This document shows positions 1 to 11,491 of a stretch of 64,000 bases of DNA, piece by piece; position 1 is the stretch's first letter, and the number at the start of each line of letters is the position of its first letter. The position numbers and the translations under genes are program-made. Source of the DNA: Triglochin maritima. Taxonomy: Eukaryota > Streptophyta > Magnoliopsida > Alismatales > Juncaginaceae. The notes under the pieces were generated by a model. The model saw only the letters and a program-made list of their open reading frames with translations, was not told the DNA's origin and searched no databases. The DNA lies in assembly GCA_963682175.1 (NCBI GenBank), contig OY821779.1, forward strand, positions 6,770,501 through 6,834,500, written 5' to 3'.

Positions 1-114
1 TCTTCCTTAACACTTCTAAAAGACGAATAACATAAACAATGAACAAAATGATTTCTCATTCAATTCATAATAATTGACATTTAAAAGTAAAACTTTTAGA
101 ACACATTCCCTTCA
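1..114 (-). repeat. Copia 3' LTR, visible end only
   Basis: This is the U3 start of the element's 3' LTR. On the minus strand it begins TGAAGGGAATGTG. It equals 7451-7564 apart from one base near position 40. The rest lies left of the window. Confidence 0.93.
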
Positions 115-126
115 ATCTCCCACTTG
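115..126 (-). other. Polypurine tract of the copia element
   Basis: On the minus strand this reads CAAGTGGGAGAT directly before the LTR start TGAAGGG. Such a purine run at this site primes plus-strand DNA synthesis in LTR retrotransposons. Confidence 0.85.
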
Positions 127-2550
127 TTATCAAAGTTTTCTTTCACATACATTCTCAATGTATAAAACATTAATAACTAGGGTAACATTCCTAAATCACC
201 TATCAAGCCAATCCACATGGATCCTCGGATCCATGGACTCGAAATATATTTCGTCTCTTAGCTTGGTATGAAGGTTTGTTGAATGGATCAGTTGTGTCAC
301 TGTTGTGTCCACCTATTTATTTATTTTGTCTTTCGTTGGTGGTTGAGTTAGCTGTAGTGATATTACTCCTAACTACACTAGCTCATACCTCCACATTCGA
401 TAATGATGACGCATCATCACTCCAACCTCTTATTGTCTAGAATTCCTATAAGAATTGCATCAAAACAGCCCTCAGCTATTTTCTCCTTTGTCTTCCATAA
501 ACAAGAACCTTATCTTTAGTCCGGTTAAGGTACTTCAGAATATTCTTGGCCGCAATCCTATGATTAGGACTTGCGTTGGATTTGTGACCTCTTGTCACAT
601 TTAGAGCATACGAGATATTGAGTCTTGTGCAAGTCATTGTGTACATGGTCATTCCTTTTGCCGAAGCATAAGGGATACCTTCATGTACTCCAAGTCTTTG
701 TGTGATTGAGCACATTGAGACTTCTTGAGTTGTACACCTATACTCATACTTATTGGCATATTGTCCATATCGGAATTGTTCACCCTGAACATTTCAAAGA
801 CCTTGTCAATGTATACACGTTGACTGAAGCCAATGAGTCTACGGGATGTATCTCAATGTATCTTGATTCTCAAGATGTGTTGAGCCTCATCCTTTTCTTT
901 TCATTGAATACACCGATTTCAACGAAATTTCTCGTTTGCTAATGCAAAGGTATATGATTGCTCATGAGTAATATGTCATCGACATATAAGATCAGAAGTA
1001 CTACATGGCTCCCACTAATCTCCTTGTATATACAAGGTTTTCCTTTACTTTGAATGAAGTGAATCTCCTTCACCTCTTCGTCAAAGCGTTTGTTCCAACT
1101 CCTCGATGCTTGCTTCAATCCATAAATGGATTCTCGAAACTTGCATTTCTTCTCACTACTATTTGGATCATCAAAACCTTGAGGTTGTACCATGTACATA
1201 TCCTCCTCCAAGTTCCTGTTTAAGGAACGCCATTTTGATATCCATCTTCCATATCCCACAATTGTGAAATGCGGTAATAGTGAGCATAATCCGAATAGAT
1301 TTTAATATGGCAACTTCTCAAAAATTTCATCAAAGTCAATTTCTTGAATTTGAGTATAACTTTTGCTACAAGCCTTGCTTTGTAGGTGGTCAAGTTACTA
1401 TCCATGTCTATCTTCCTCCTAAAAGCTCATTTATACCAAATGATATTTTCTCTTGAGGAAGGCTAATCAAGTTTCATACTTGATTATCATACATGGATTC
1501 TACTTCGGATTCCATGGCTTTTAACCATAGTTTGGAGTCTTTTCTATTGCTTCTCGGAAGGTCGAGGGATCTTTGGTATCTAGTACCATGATCTCATGAA
1601 GTCCCACATACTTATTGGGTTTCTTCCTTTCCCTCATTGACCTTCTTAGTTCTTTTGGTTCTTCTTGTGTCTCTCGAACTTCTTCCACAATTTCTTGAGA
1701 AATAGGTTCATGTTCGACTCTCGAACGCACACTAGGTGAGGATGATTGAAATCCTCTCACAATTGCTTGTAAGGATCTCTCGCTCATGCTCCCACTAACC
1801 AAATGAATCTCGGTTGGGCCTTCATGATTTTGAATGCAACATTCACATCATGATCTTGTAGAGTATCTTGAGTTTCCTTAAGCTCAACTCTACTCCCACT
1901 ACTTTTCTCTCTTTTCCAGAAATTCCAGAAAAACCATATCTCTCTCTACAATCTTTCGATTGGAGGTGATATACCAAAAGTAGTATCCTCTTGTCACACG
2001 AGGACAACCTATAAAGAAGCACTTATCCGCTTTTGGTTGAAGCTTGGTCGACATCAATTTCTTGATGTATACCTCACAACCCCAAATCTTGAGAAAGTCG
2101 AGCTTAGGTGTCTTTCAACTCCATAGCTCACAAGACATTTTCTCCACGGATTTGGATGGAACATTATTTAGTGAGTTTGTCATTATTTGTAGTGCATAAT
2201 TCCAAAAGTAAATAGGCAATTTAGATTGACTTATTATTGATCGAACCATGTCGAGTAATATCATGTTCCTACTTTAGGAATAAGTCAAATTAGGTATCCT
2301 AAGCACTCACCCCTACGAACCGTTCATAGAGACTCGATATTCTTGTTGAGTCGGTTCATTACTTCATCCTCGAATTCCTTGAACTTGTCAAAGAATTCAC
2401 TTTTGCTTCCCATTAGACAAATATAGTCACAATGACTATAGTTGTCCATGAACAAAATGAAGTACCTTAAACCGTCTCTTGCACTTGTACTTATCGGACC
2501 ACATACATTAGAATGTATCATATCCAATTAGTTATTCGCTTTCGTTCCTT
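127..2550 (-). pseudogene. Copia pol remnants (integrase, reverse transcriptase, RNase H traces)
   Basis: Minus-strand pieces appear in copia order. At 2324-2527 an integrase segment reads MDMIHSNVCGPIS followed by FMDNYSH. At 1860-2090 there is an integrase C-terminal piece (KCFFIGCPRVTRGYYFW). At 1521-1802 is the acidic linker before RT (RRSMRERKKPNKY). At 939-1259 is RT with YGLKQASRSW and the catalytic YVDD box. At 476-715 is the RT tail (IPYASAKG, KNILKYLNRTKDK). The RNase H region (127-475) keeps only a trace of its C-terminal DPxxKP motif and has lost most of its length. The pieces are in different frames with stops between them, so no polyprotein can be made. About 400 bp between gag-protease and integrase (2550-2950) is AT-rich and unrecognisable. 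Confidence 0.88.
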
Positions 2551-2959
2551 TCTTCTTGAAAGGTCTCTTGGTCATTTATTTGACCAATCCGATAGTGCTA
2601 CAAGATTGTATCATTCACGTGAGTTATCTTAGTTTCTCTTTTGTTATTGTTTGTTTGAGTTTGTTTATTATTTATTTCAAGCAAATAGAAAACATTCTAT
2701 ATGAATGTATTTGCATAGAAAATTCCATTCTTCGATATAGACAAGCAAGAATTAAAATATTTATTAAAATTTATCCATATCCAAAACTTGATACAGAATA
2801 GTTCTTGCTAATCGAAGGTACATAACAAACATTCTACAAAGCATAAATTTAAATCACTAGACTATTGAAGTTCCATAGAATCGTGTACAATCGCAGCGAT
2901 GCTTGTACTATTTCTAATCTTCAATATCATCTCGTTCCCAACGAGTTCCTTCCTATCCT

Positions 2960-3931
2960 TCAATAGCTGCACATCAAAATTATGTGAGCACAAGATCCGG
3001 TAACCATTACCAAATCAAGGATAGAGGTGATTAAATTTATCTCAATAACATACATGCCTACGGCGTTTCTCGGGCGCCTACGTTCAATCATCCCATTTTC
3101 AAGGTCTTCCTTGTACTTGGGGCAATTAGGTCGGATGTGTCCTTTTTCACCGCAGTGAAAGCACTCCTTGTTGGGAGTTGGAGATGTGAAAGATTTCCCC
3201 CTTGAGGCACTCTCATGAGCACCTCCTACTCCCTTGCTCTTGATTGACGTATCTTTGGTAAATTTGTCTTTACCTTTGTTGATCTTTTTGCTCTTCTTAT
3301 GGATAGCAAGGACCTCATGGTCCCTACTCTTGCCCATATCAACTTCAACCGTTTTGAGAGCGTTATGAAGCTCCTCAAGACTCACCCCTTTTTCACGCAC
3401 ATGATAGTGCATCACAAAATCCTTAAAGGACGGGGCTAGAGAGCCAAGAATTAGATCTTCGGCAATGTCCACTGGCATTGGAGAAGAGAGCTTCGACAAC
3501 ATCTCAAGGTATCCTTGCATCGTGAGAAAATGCATGGATACCGATGTTCCCTCCGCCATATGGCACCTTGTGAGTGCGATGGTGGTCTTATAGCGCTCCT
3601 TTCGGGCACTATCCATGAACATCTTGGTTAGAGCCTCCATGGTCTTCTTGGGTTTTGAATCCAAGTATTTCGCTTGAAGCGAGTCACCCATGGATGCTAG
3701 TATAAGACCGTGAACTTGGTTCTCTTGGTCTTCCCACTTGGCTATCGCCTCTTTTTCTTTATCGGTTGCCTTCTCATTTAATTTTGGGATTTCACCATCC
3801 AAAATATGAGATAGTTTTTCAAACCTCAACACGATATTAAGATTGAGTTGCCATTTCATGAAGTTTGAGCCATCATTTTGCAAAGGGTTCTTTTCGATCA
3901 TAGATCGCACAATTGGTTGGATATTTGACAT
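2960..3931 (-). pseudogene. Copia gag with truncated protease start
   Basis: This is the longest surviving frame of the element, about 323 codons from the chosen start MSNIQPIVRSMIEK; 32 further codons upstream are open but look like leader. It has the copia gag features: the UBN2-type region with KWEDQENQ and LGSLAPSFKDFVMHYH, then a CCHC zinc knuckle (CFHCGEKGHIRPNC, around residues 258-271) that binds RNA in the particle. The frame runs on into the aspartic protease, where the usual DTG active site reads VTGS: the Asp codon is GTT at 3002-3004. It stops about 13 codons later. Gag could in principle still be made; the protease could not work. Confidence 0.85.
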
Positions 3932-5414
3932 TTCTACAAAATAAATTATATAGGTTTTAATGCCAATTTTATGTTTTAATACATACATACATACATATAT
4001 ATATCGACTATGATGTAAATACTGCAAATAAAATCTTTCCCGTAAATGCAGTAATCCAAGATCCCATCAATTGTAATATAGACTAGCTAAGGGCTATCGA
4101 ATACATTACAACATCAAGGTAAGAAAATATTTTCTAATAACAACCTTTTTGAATTTTAGCAACATTTAGCATCTTCAAACTCTTGTGACTCTTGTCGTTT
4201 TAATTATGAGGGAATATGACCTATCCTCGTAAGAAAAACTTTTTCCCAAAACCGAGCGAGGGCTCTAGGTAATGTTAAGAAAACTTATTTTCATTTGATA
4301 CGAGATACGTTTATCTATTGTATTCACAACTAAACATACTTGGGGTTCACTAGGGTGAAACACACCTCATATATTTAATTGTGGCACAACAACAGACAAC
4401 CTTTATATCTCCCACTATTCCCAAAGATAGAGGGAGCTATCTCCCGCTAAGGGCGAGCAGAGTATCCCTCGATCAATGGCTGCTAGTGGATGAAATAAGA
4501 AGGAAAAATTAATCTTAATTTTTGTTGGACAATTTCATTTATCAACATGTGATTTTGAATTTTAGTTTATCATGCATATTAAAATTCATACACATCCTAA
4601 CATTCACCATTCATCACATGCATAGCAGAAATTATAAAAACAGAAATTAAACATTCACACAATCCACATCGTGTGAGTTTATATGTTCCCTTCGATCCTT
4701 GATCCTCGATCCTCGATCGATGCGCTACAGCGGCGACTTCCTCTTGCACCGGAGATGTAGATTTTACCGAAAATAAACATGCTCCTCACATTCGATAAAA
4801 AACCGACTAGTGCAAGTCCTATGTAAAAACCTCTCACATGCAAATGCAATTCTAAAGATAGAAAATAGAGAATATGGCTTTTACATACATAAGCTCCTGT
4901 ATAATAATAATTACATACATTTGTAGTGTCTGATTTGGAACATATAAACTCACAATCCTGCAAAGCAACTCAAGCATCCATGCACGCAATTGCTATAAAC
5001 TACATAATCTAATTTATCAATCATCCAGAATTCTCAACAATTCTTTGAAAAATATTTTGAAATCCATTAAAAACATTTTTCATACATCCATAGTTCACAA
5101 ATTAATTATGAATCGCTGTTCATCCAATTTCCAATGGAAAGATGAATCGCAGTTTTTCGGTTTTGTTGATTCTCTTACAAAATAATCGTTTATACTTAAA
5201 ACGAAATTATTGCAAGTTAGACTTATGTCTAAATCATAATTCTAATAATTATATGTCATGTTTTAAACATTCAAAACATTTAAAACGAATTATTATAAAG
5301 AATTATTTCAACAAACATTTAAAGACCGAAAAACCGGTAAAACGAATTGTTCAAATCCTAGATGGTAAACTAGATTTGTTTACAGCCATAAATCATGAGA
5401 AAATTGAACCCTAA

Positions 5415-5426
5415 GCTCTGATACCA
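5415..5426 (-). other. Primer-binding site (initiator tRNA-Met)
   Basis: On the minus strand this reads TGGTATCAGAGC, the complement of the 3' end of plant initiator tRNA-Met. It is separated from the LTR end (5428) by one base. This fixes element orientation and the inner LTR boundary. Confidence 0.93.
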
Positions 5427-5427
5427 C

Positions 5428-7564
5428 TGTAGGATTTCATGTTTAATTATACATATATATTTTTCGAATTTTCATGTATAATAAGGATCAATTTTCAATT
5501 TTCTAGAATTTATTGCATGCATCGGTTTGTTTTAACAAACTAGTTTCAAAAACTCTATTAAAACAAACATAAAGAAGCTCCGAAATTCATACCTAGAAGT
5601 TCTCTAAAACTTCTCGAAGATTCGGAGACGGTTGGGATGCCAATCTTCGCTTCTCGTTGCGCCGGATGCCTCCGAGTGTTCACCGAAACCCTAAACAATG
5701 TTGGAGAGAAAGGAGCTAACCAATCGATCTCCAAACAAGCTTAGAATCTAGCTACAAACCTCTTCCTTAGCCTCTGAGATTTCTCCTTCCAAAGACTTAG
5801 AAAACTAAGAGAATTTTCGTGGGTTTTTGTGGTGAATTAAGAGAGAAAATAATTATTGAATTGTGTGTTCCAATTAGGGAGAATAATGACCTATTTATAG
5901 GTTCCAATCTTACTCTTAATCATGGCTATTCTTTAGCCACGTTTTTCTTTATATTTTCTCTCATAAATTAATTCCTTAATGCATTACATGCACCCACAAA
6001 ACGTTTGACCAAGTTTGGAGCTAATCCAACCATCAATCAAATTAATCTTTTAATAATCAAAGGCAGAAAATCAATCGCTGTTCGGTTGACCGAGACGTAT
6101 TCGGTTAACCGCATATGTCACGATTGGTTGACCGAGTACTAGACGGATGACCGATTCTTAAAGGGAAAAATTCTCCTTAACCGATCGGACGAATTCTCGT
6201 CTAAGACTGAGTGCCATTCGGTTAACCGAAAATATCGGAACTTAATATTATTCGGTCGACCGATTTTGGTTCGGTACACCGTACCAAAGTTCCAGGCACT
6301 TTGGTCAAGTTCGGTCAATAAATTACGATTATCCGTTCCACGTTCGGTTGACCGATCCATAGATCCTTCGGTCGACCGAACCTCAACGGATTACCGAACT
6401 TCTACCCGATTTTGCCTATTTCAAATTTTGGATTTATTTCCAACAAAATTTGAACTTAAGGGGATTTTAGCAAATTCACAACTTATGCAATGTATTATCT
6501 TATGCAACAATAAATTATTGCACCCCATAATATATGCATCTCATATGAATTTATCACGACTCTAATTATGTTTATATACAACATAATTGATTTTACTTGT
6601 TCACCACATGTGTCATATTTTCTATGAGAAACCCGACACATCATATGAACCAAAAATCAAGCTTCTTGTTTCACGGTTTTTTGCGGTGTGACCTATGGGA
6701 GGATCTAAACTAAGTTGACAGTGATATTAAGAGCTTAATATCACAAGCTATAAGCGGTATCTAGCTACACATTATAGCTCCCAATTAGTTAGATGTCTTA
6801 ATTCCACTCGAACCAAAACACGATCCATTTAGTGATGGAGTGCACCACTTGTGTCCGTCCCTTGCCTCATGATATTAAGAATACACACAAAGTAGTATTG
6901 TGTCATCTTTGTATTAGTATTCATTTCTTGATCTTTTTAAGCTAGTTATAAATATGTGACTTAATTCAAATCACATTGTGCACATTATAACTTTGCTTTA
7001 TCAAGGGGCCCACTAATATCATCACTCAATTAAGAGGGGCAATGATAGTCTTTTGACTAACTATCTTCTCCAACAAAAGTTGTACTTAACCAACCAATGC
7101 CTTTACACTACACTGATCGATAGTTCAAGACACTGATCTAATTAAGTATTCCTTAAGTGATTAGATATAAGTCTCATATCAAAGGACCAAAGACACAGTA
7201 AAATATTAATGACACAGAAACACATTTCTATAATATTTTACTTATTAGGTCTATTCAGTATACAAAAGTAATATTTTCCTCTTTTGCATACCCGTGTTGT
7301 CACTCACTTGTAGAGCTACAATTATCTATGACCAACACGACAATCTTAACTCGGTAATTAATGTTCCGTGTTAATTACCATGATTGCGAATATCTTTTGT
7401 TTTATGTAAACCAATATCTTTTAGAGCTCTACGGTTAAGGACCAAGAGCCTCTTCCTTAACACTTCTAAAAGACGAATAACATAAACAAGGAACAAAATG
7501 ATTTCTCATTCAATTCATAATAATTGACATTTAAAAGTAAAACTTTTAGAACACATTCCCTTCA
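5428..7564 (-). repeat. Copia 5' LTR, complete (2137 bp)
   Basis: The LTR runs from TGAAGGG to TCCTACA on the minus strand (TG...CA ends). A TATAAATA box lies at 5892-5899 (minus). About 190-490 bp upstream of it, at 6084-6378, is an array of near-palindromes of the type CGGTCGACCG. Downstream of TATA is a transcript leader ending in the primer-binding site. The length is at the long end for copia LTRs. Confidence 0.92.
6084..6378. repeat. CGGTCGACCG-type palindrome array in the copia LTR
   Basis: Exact CGGTCGACCG copies start at 6253 and 6369. Variants CGGTTGACCG, CGGTTAACCG, GGTTGACCGA and GGATGACCGA lie between them at irregular spacings of about 15-60 bp. It sits in U3 upstream of the TATA box. 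The same motif is arrayed in five other LTRs of this window. Confidence 0.85.
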
Positions 7565-8169
7565 AAAAAAACTAAACTCGACATGCTTTCACTCTCTGAT
7601 GAAAAGGGACAACTCGATAGAGCGGTATCAAATAGCGATTGTGAAACTTATGGATTGGGCGGAAGAGAATGGTTTCACGTAGTTTATTAGTTCGTACTTC
7701 GTTTAGTTTATATTATATTACGTTTAGTTTGTTGTATTTCGTATCGCTTCGTGTTTCGTGTATTTCGTTAAGTATTAATATATTTTCTAATTTCAGCACT
7801 CAATATGAATTTATTTTTGATTTGAGCATTAAATTGAATGTATAATTTTTAAATATTTTTCAAATTAGATCATAATATTAAACCACCTCGACAGGTCGTT
7901 CGGGGGTCTCGTTGGATCTTGAAATTTGTAAATCTTCATCATTTGTAAAAAAACTAATTGTAATCCAACCCGTTACCACAATAATAAAAAATTATCACCC
8001 TACGTTACTAAAAAATACCCAAGACATTATCAATTAACTCTAATAACAAAACCACCACTAAAATATATAAAAAAACAAAAAAAATGACGAGGGGGGAACA
8101 CGTGCCCCCCGCCCGATGGGCACCCGGGCGCCCTCCCCGTTAAGTGGAGGTCGCCCGTTAATCGTGGTC
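7565..8169 (+). mobile_element. 3' part of a PIF/Harbinger-like copy, cut by the copia insertion
   Basis: 7571-7620 resembles the 3' end of the MYB-like gene at 10655-10700 (both read CTCTCTGATGAA). 7860-8169 aligns in the same direction with 11050-11485: both share AAACCA then CTTGACA/CTCGACA AGTCGTTC, a stretch near 8020-8060 reading ATTATCAATTAACTCTAAT, and a G-run followed by TGCCCCCC. The right end GTTAATCGTGGTC followed by TTA resembles a Harbinger terminus with a TTA target site. No intact gene remains. Confidence 0.55.
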
Positions 8170-9187
8170 TTAGATTCTTACACAATCATACTTTTGAAAA
8201 ATTATTAAATTATTAATGTTTTTCTCTAAAAAAATGTCTTGGAGATTTTTTACGATGAGCATCTAAGAAAAATTTGTCAATTTGAAATGTTGGTTTTTCT
8301 GGATACGTCCAACTTCCTGCACGTGAGATTGTGACGAAAGAAGTAGGATTTTTGGAAGGCCGTTAACCTTTAAAATCTTTCCACTTTTTATTTATTTGTT
8401 CTATTTTTGTTCGAAATTAAATTTTTATTGTTACAATTTCATCCAAACGTAAGTTTTTTTTTCATTTCATCGTGTTTTTCCATTTTTAGGTAAAAAGATA
8501 CCCCTGTTTAAGTTAAAATAACTAATGAAAATTTAAATTAGAGAATAAGTTTTTCAAAGTAATTAGAAGAATCAGAGTTAACTCGAACATATGCTTCGGA
8601 AACTCTTGCTAGTTGATATTAACAAATTAACAACCCAAGTTAGGTTTTTGCTTTTTTGAAGCTTACGTGTCCAAATGAAACTAGTAGGTTTCAGAAGTTG
8701 AATGTTACGTATTTTCGGATATTTTAGTTTGACAAAAAGTTGTGTATTTTAGTTTGACAAAAAGGAAATCCAGATTCTCGAACCGGGCGACGCAAAACTG
8801 TTGAAACAACCATGATATGCACGAGAAGTTAATGGGTATTTTGTGAAATTATCGTTTCTACGCAGGGTGCTTATGATATTATGCCTTGCACATAAAACCT
8901 TAGATATGTGTCTTGTCAAGCCCTTCGTGCATGGCCGTCGATCCTCGTGGTCTTCTTTCACATAACGGTGGGATGGACGGTGAGGATTGCGTGGTGTCTT
9001 ATTGTTGTCGGAAGAATAAGTTCTGTGGGCGATCGGAGATTTGGACTTGCGATGCCTTAGAACGTAAACAGAATAAGTTTTGTGTGCTGCTTCTTTTATA
9101 AGTTCACAGAATAAATTTTGTGTGCTGTTTTTTCCTGTCATGCCAGTTTTTCCCTTCGTTTAGTCAGACCTACCAAAAAAACCCTCT
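8170..9187. other. Intergenic, no gene recognised
   Basis: AT-rich sequence. An open frame of 130 codons on the minus strand (8749-9141) resembles no family I know. Two near-copies of CAGAATAAGTTTTGTGTGCTG lie at about 9069 and 9106. Nothing else stands out. Confidence 0.6.
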
Positions 9188-9523
9188 AAACCACCGTTAA
9201 CAGTGTCCGGACAATTCCCGGGCGTATTGGTTTCTCTTTCACTCACGTCAGCTTCTCTCTCTGTCACGTCAGCACAAATCAACCCTCCTACAAAAAATTT
9301 AACCATTATCCAATCCACCCAATCACGCTACATTATTTGCTGTCATGTCATTATCTTTTTTCTGTTATCTAAAACTCTCACAACAATCAATAAAATATAT
9401 TAATAAACATTATTGTCATCACTCAATTTAATTAATTCATTCGATTTAAATTAACAATTAATATAAAAATACGAAAATATTCTTTTATTTAGGAATAAAT
9501 TTTTAATTAGTAAAACTAAAAAT

Positions 9524-9738
9524 GAGCACAAGACGATAACAACGAATCTTGGACCACTCGAGCATCGAGGATCTACAGTGTGCGTGTGATTACACGGAGC
9601 ACAAGACGCTAAAATCGAATCTTAGACCACTCGAGCATCGAAGATCTACAGTGTGAGCGTGACTACACGGAGCATAAGACGATAACATCGAATCTTGGAC
9701 CACTCGAGCATCGATGATCTACAGTGTACATGTGACTA
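9524..9738 (+). repeat. Three tandem copies of a 73-bp unit
   Basis: Units start at 9524, 9597 and 9670, and the third is slightly short. Each reads GAGCAYAAGACG...CTTRGACCACTCGAGCATCG...GATCTACAGTGT. They lie immediately upstream of the MYB-like relic's start and could have been its promoter repeats. Confidence 0.92.
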
Positions 9739-9818
9739 ATTTTGAATCTATATATTCCCCCCAACTTACTTCTCTAATTAACCCAATCCTACCTTACTTC
9801 TTTCACCCTCACCTTACA

Positions 9819-10690
9819 ATGTCTTCTTCAGAAGATAATGGTTCACCGGAGTACAATCGTTCTCCTCATCGTCGTCCCCTAACCCAACAATTTGTCCAAC
9901 AACCTGCATTCCACCCACCCTACCAAAACCAATTCGTCTCACACCCTGGATTCTACACATCCTACCAAAACCAATTTTTCCAACCCCATGGTTCTACCCA
10001 GACCATCAATATCAACAATTCACGCACAATCCACATCACCCGCCAACTCAGGAAGAATGTCAAACTCAATTCCCAATGAGTATGTATACTCGCCTCCTAA
10101 GTGGTGAGAGTAGTGTAAATGTAAGCTGTTAACCTGATGTGAATGACGAAAATGTCGTTCAACTTCCACGTCGTCAAGGAACACGCAAACCGCGATGATG
10201 AGATCGCAAAAATCGTGGTCGACACAAGAGGATCAGAGACTCGACTCGACTTACATATTTGTAAGTGGCGATGTTGTGGTTGGAACAAACCAAAAAATGA
10301 GGTCTTTCTGGAGACGTGTGGAGCACCTCTTCAATGCATCAGGCGAACCAGGTGTAGTAGAGCGTAACGACTAACGATGAGTCATTGAAGGGACAATGAC
10401 GACGCACATCGCCGTGTGTGAACCAATGGGTCGGTTGCTTTGACCAGACAGTGCGGAGGAAGAGAAGTGGTTTCAACGAGGACGACGTCATCAAAGAAGC
10501 GCAAATCATCTACGAACGACACACACAACACCAAATTTCAGTACAAAAACAAATTGAATATAACGCAAAAGTGCTAGAAGAGAAATACACGCGTTACGAA
10601 AAACGGGTGGAGAGGAAACGCATTGAAAATGAGGTGAAGTTCCAAAGGGAACTCAACAGCAAGAAGCTCGCTATTCTCTCTGATGAATAA
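9819..10690 (+). pseudogene. MYB/SANT-like protein with NAM-associated C-terminal domain, broken
   Basis: The start ATG at about 9819 begins MSSSEDNGSPEYNRSPHRR, a Ser/Pro/Gln-rich leader. The reading then shifts frame several times: SIPNEYVYSPPKW (the usual PPKWS entry to the SANT-like domain) is in another frame near 10070-10107, followed by FWRRVEHLFN near 10310 and CVNQWVGCFDQTVRRKRSGFNEDDVIKEAQIIYERH at about 10418-10540. The last part matches the plant NAM-associated pattern of a Cys-Trp stretch, RKRSG and a long charged helix (EYNAKVLEEKYTRYEKRVERKR) ending KLAILSDE. This family accompanies Harbinger transposases and is thought to bring them to DNA. At least two frameshifts and a stop make it non-functional. 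Confidence 0.75.
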
Positions 10691-11049
10691 GGAAAACAAT
10701 GATGAGTTCTATAAAGAAACACTTGTTGAACTCAATAAGTGTGTTAAATCAAAAGGATTTATGTAGGTGCTTATGTTTTCATTTGAACTTAATATGTGTT
10801 TCGTAATTTATCACTATTGTCATAGTAGTTTAAATTTCGTATCTGCATGAGGACTACATTTCCTATCTGTATTTCCTACACTCGTCAAGGGTTCCTCTTA
10901 ACCACCCCCGGGCTACACCCACCTTACACTCTCTTTCATCGACATCATTTCTTAATTAAATAATTTTAATTCTTACGCAACATTTAACAAATTACATTTT
11001 ACATGATATTAATTGTAATTACTACTTCTAATTACTTTAACTTGAAAAT
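10691..11049 (+). other. 3' flank of MYB-like relic, no gene
   Basis: AT-rich downstream sequence without a recognisable gene. It is the spacer between the relic and the region shared with the first Harbinger-like copy. Confidence 0.6.
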
Positions 11050-11491
11050 ATTTAATTTTAACTATTAAACCAACTTGACAAGTCGTTCAAGGGTCTCGAT
11101 CACCATTCACCGGTGAGCGATCGACATTCCACCTCGCCGGTGAGGTGGCGGGGTGACAAGGGGCTGCCTTTTAAAATTTGTTAGATCTGGAAATTTTTGA
11201 ATCTTCATTACTTGCAAAAAACATCATTGTAATCCAACTTGTTACCACCGAAATCTTACACGCGTGACTGAATAGTCGAAGCATGACGACACAGTGCACA
11301 CGTGATTAAACAGTGATCCCAAAAATAATAAAAAATTATCACCCAACATTACTAAAAATTACTCAATACATTATCAATTAACTCTAATAACAAAACCTCC
11401 ACTAAAATAAAAAAAACTGGACCAACGGGGGGGGGGGGGAATACATGCCCCCCACTCGATGGACGCCCTCCACGGTTAATGGTGCTATTAA

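Larger units (their letters stand above)
1..7564 (-). mobile_element. Ty1/copia LTR retrotransposon, decayed, 3' LTR cut by window edge
   Basis: The element reads on the minus strand. The right LTR (5428-7564) is its 5' LTR and the left LTR (1-114 visible) is its 3' LTR. Bases 1-114 match 7451-7564 with one difference. A primer-binding site complementary to initiator tRNA-Met (TGGTATCAGAGC) abuts the 5' LTR, and a purine-rich tract abuts the 3' LTR. Between them are gag, then fragments of protease, integrase and reverse transcriptase in copia order (integrase before RT). Stops, frameshifts and deletions run throughout, so it cannot move on its own. The target duplication cannot be tested because the left end lies outside the window. 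DNA right of the insertion resembles the 3' end of the MYB-like gene at 10650, so it probably landed in a Harbinger-like copy. Confidence 0.95.
9188..11485 (+). mobile_element. PIF/Harbinger-like element copy 2 carrying a MYB-like gene relic
   Basis: Proposed ends are ACCACCGTTAACAG after TAA on the left, and CGGTTAATGGTGC on the right; the reverse complement of the right end, GCACCATTAACCG, resembles the left. Inside are three 73-bp promoter-side repeats, a broken MYB-like/NAM-associated gene of the type that accompanies Harbinger transposases, and a 3' region shared with the copy at 7565-8169. No DDE transposase is visible, so it would be non-autonomous. The boundaries are inferred; the shared 3' region and gene content are seen directly. 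Confidence 0.5.

Noticed and set aside
8765..8790. Possible SINE or tRNA B box (GGTTCGAGAAT on the minus strand)
   Set aside because: No A box at the right distance, no cloverleaf and no poly-A or target duplication could be found.
8749..9141. 130-codon minus-strand frame
   Set aside because: No recognisable domain, no good start context, and flanking sequence looks like ordinary AT-rich spacer.
7860..11485. Direct repeats 7860-8169 and 11050-11485 as a pair of LTRs
   Set aside because: They lack TG...CA ends, primer site and internal pol. Both follow the 3' end of the same MYB-like gene, so they are two transposon tails.
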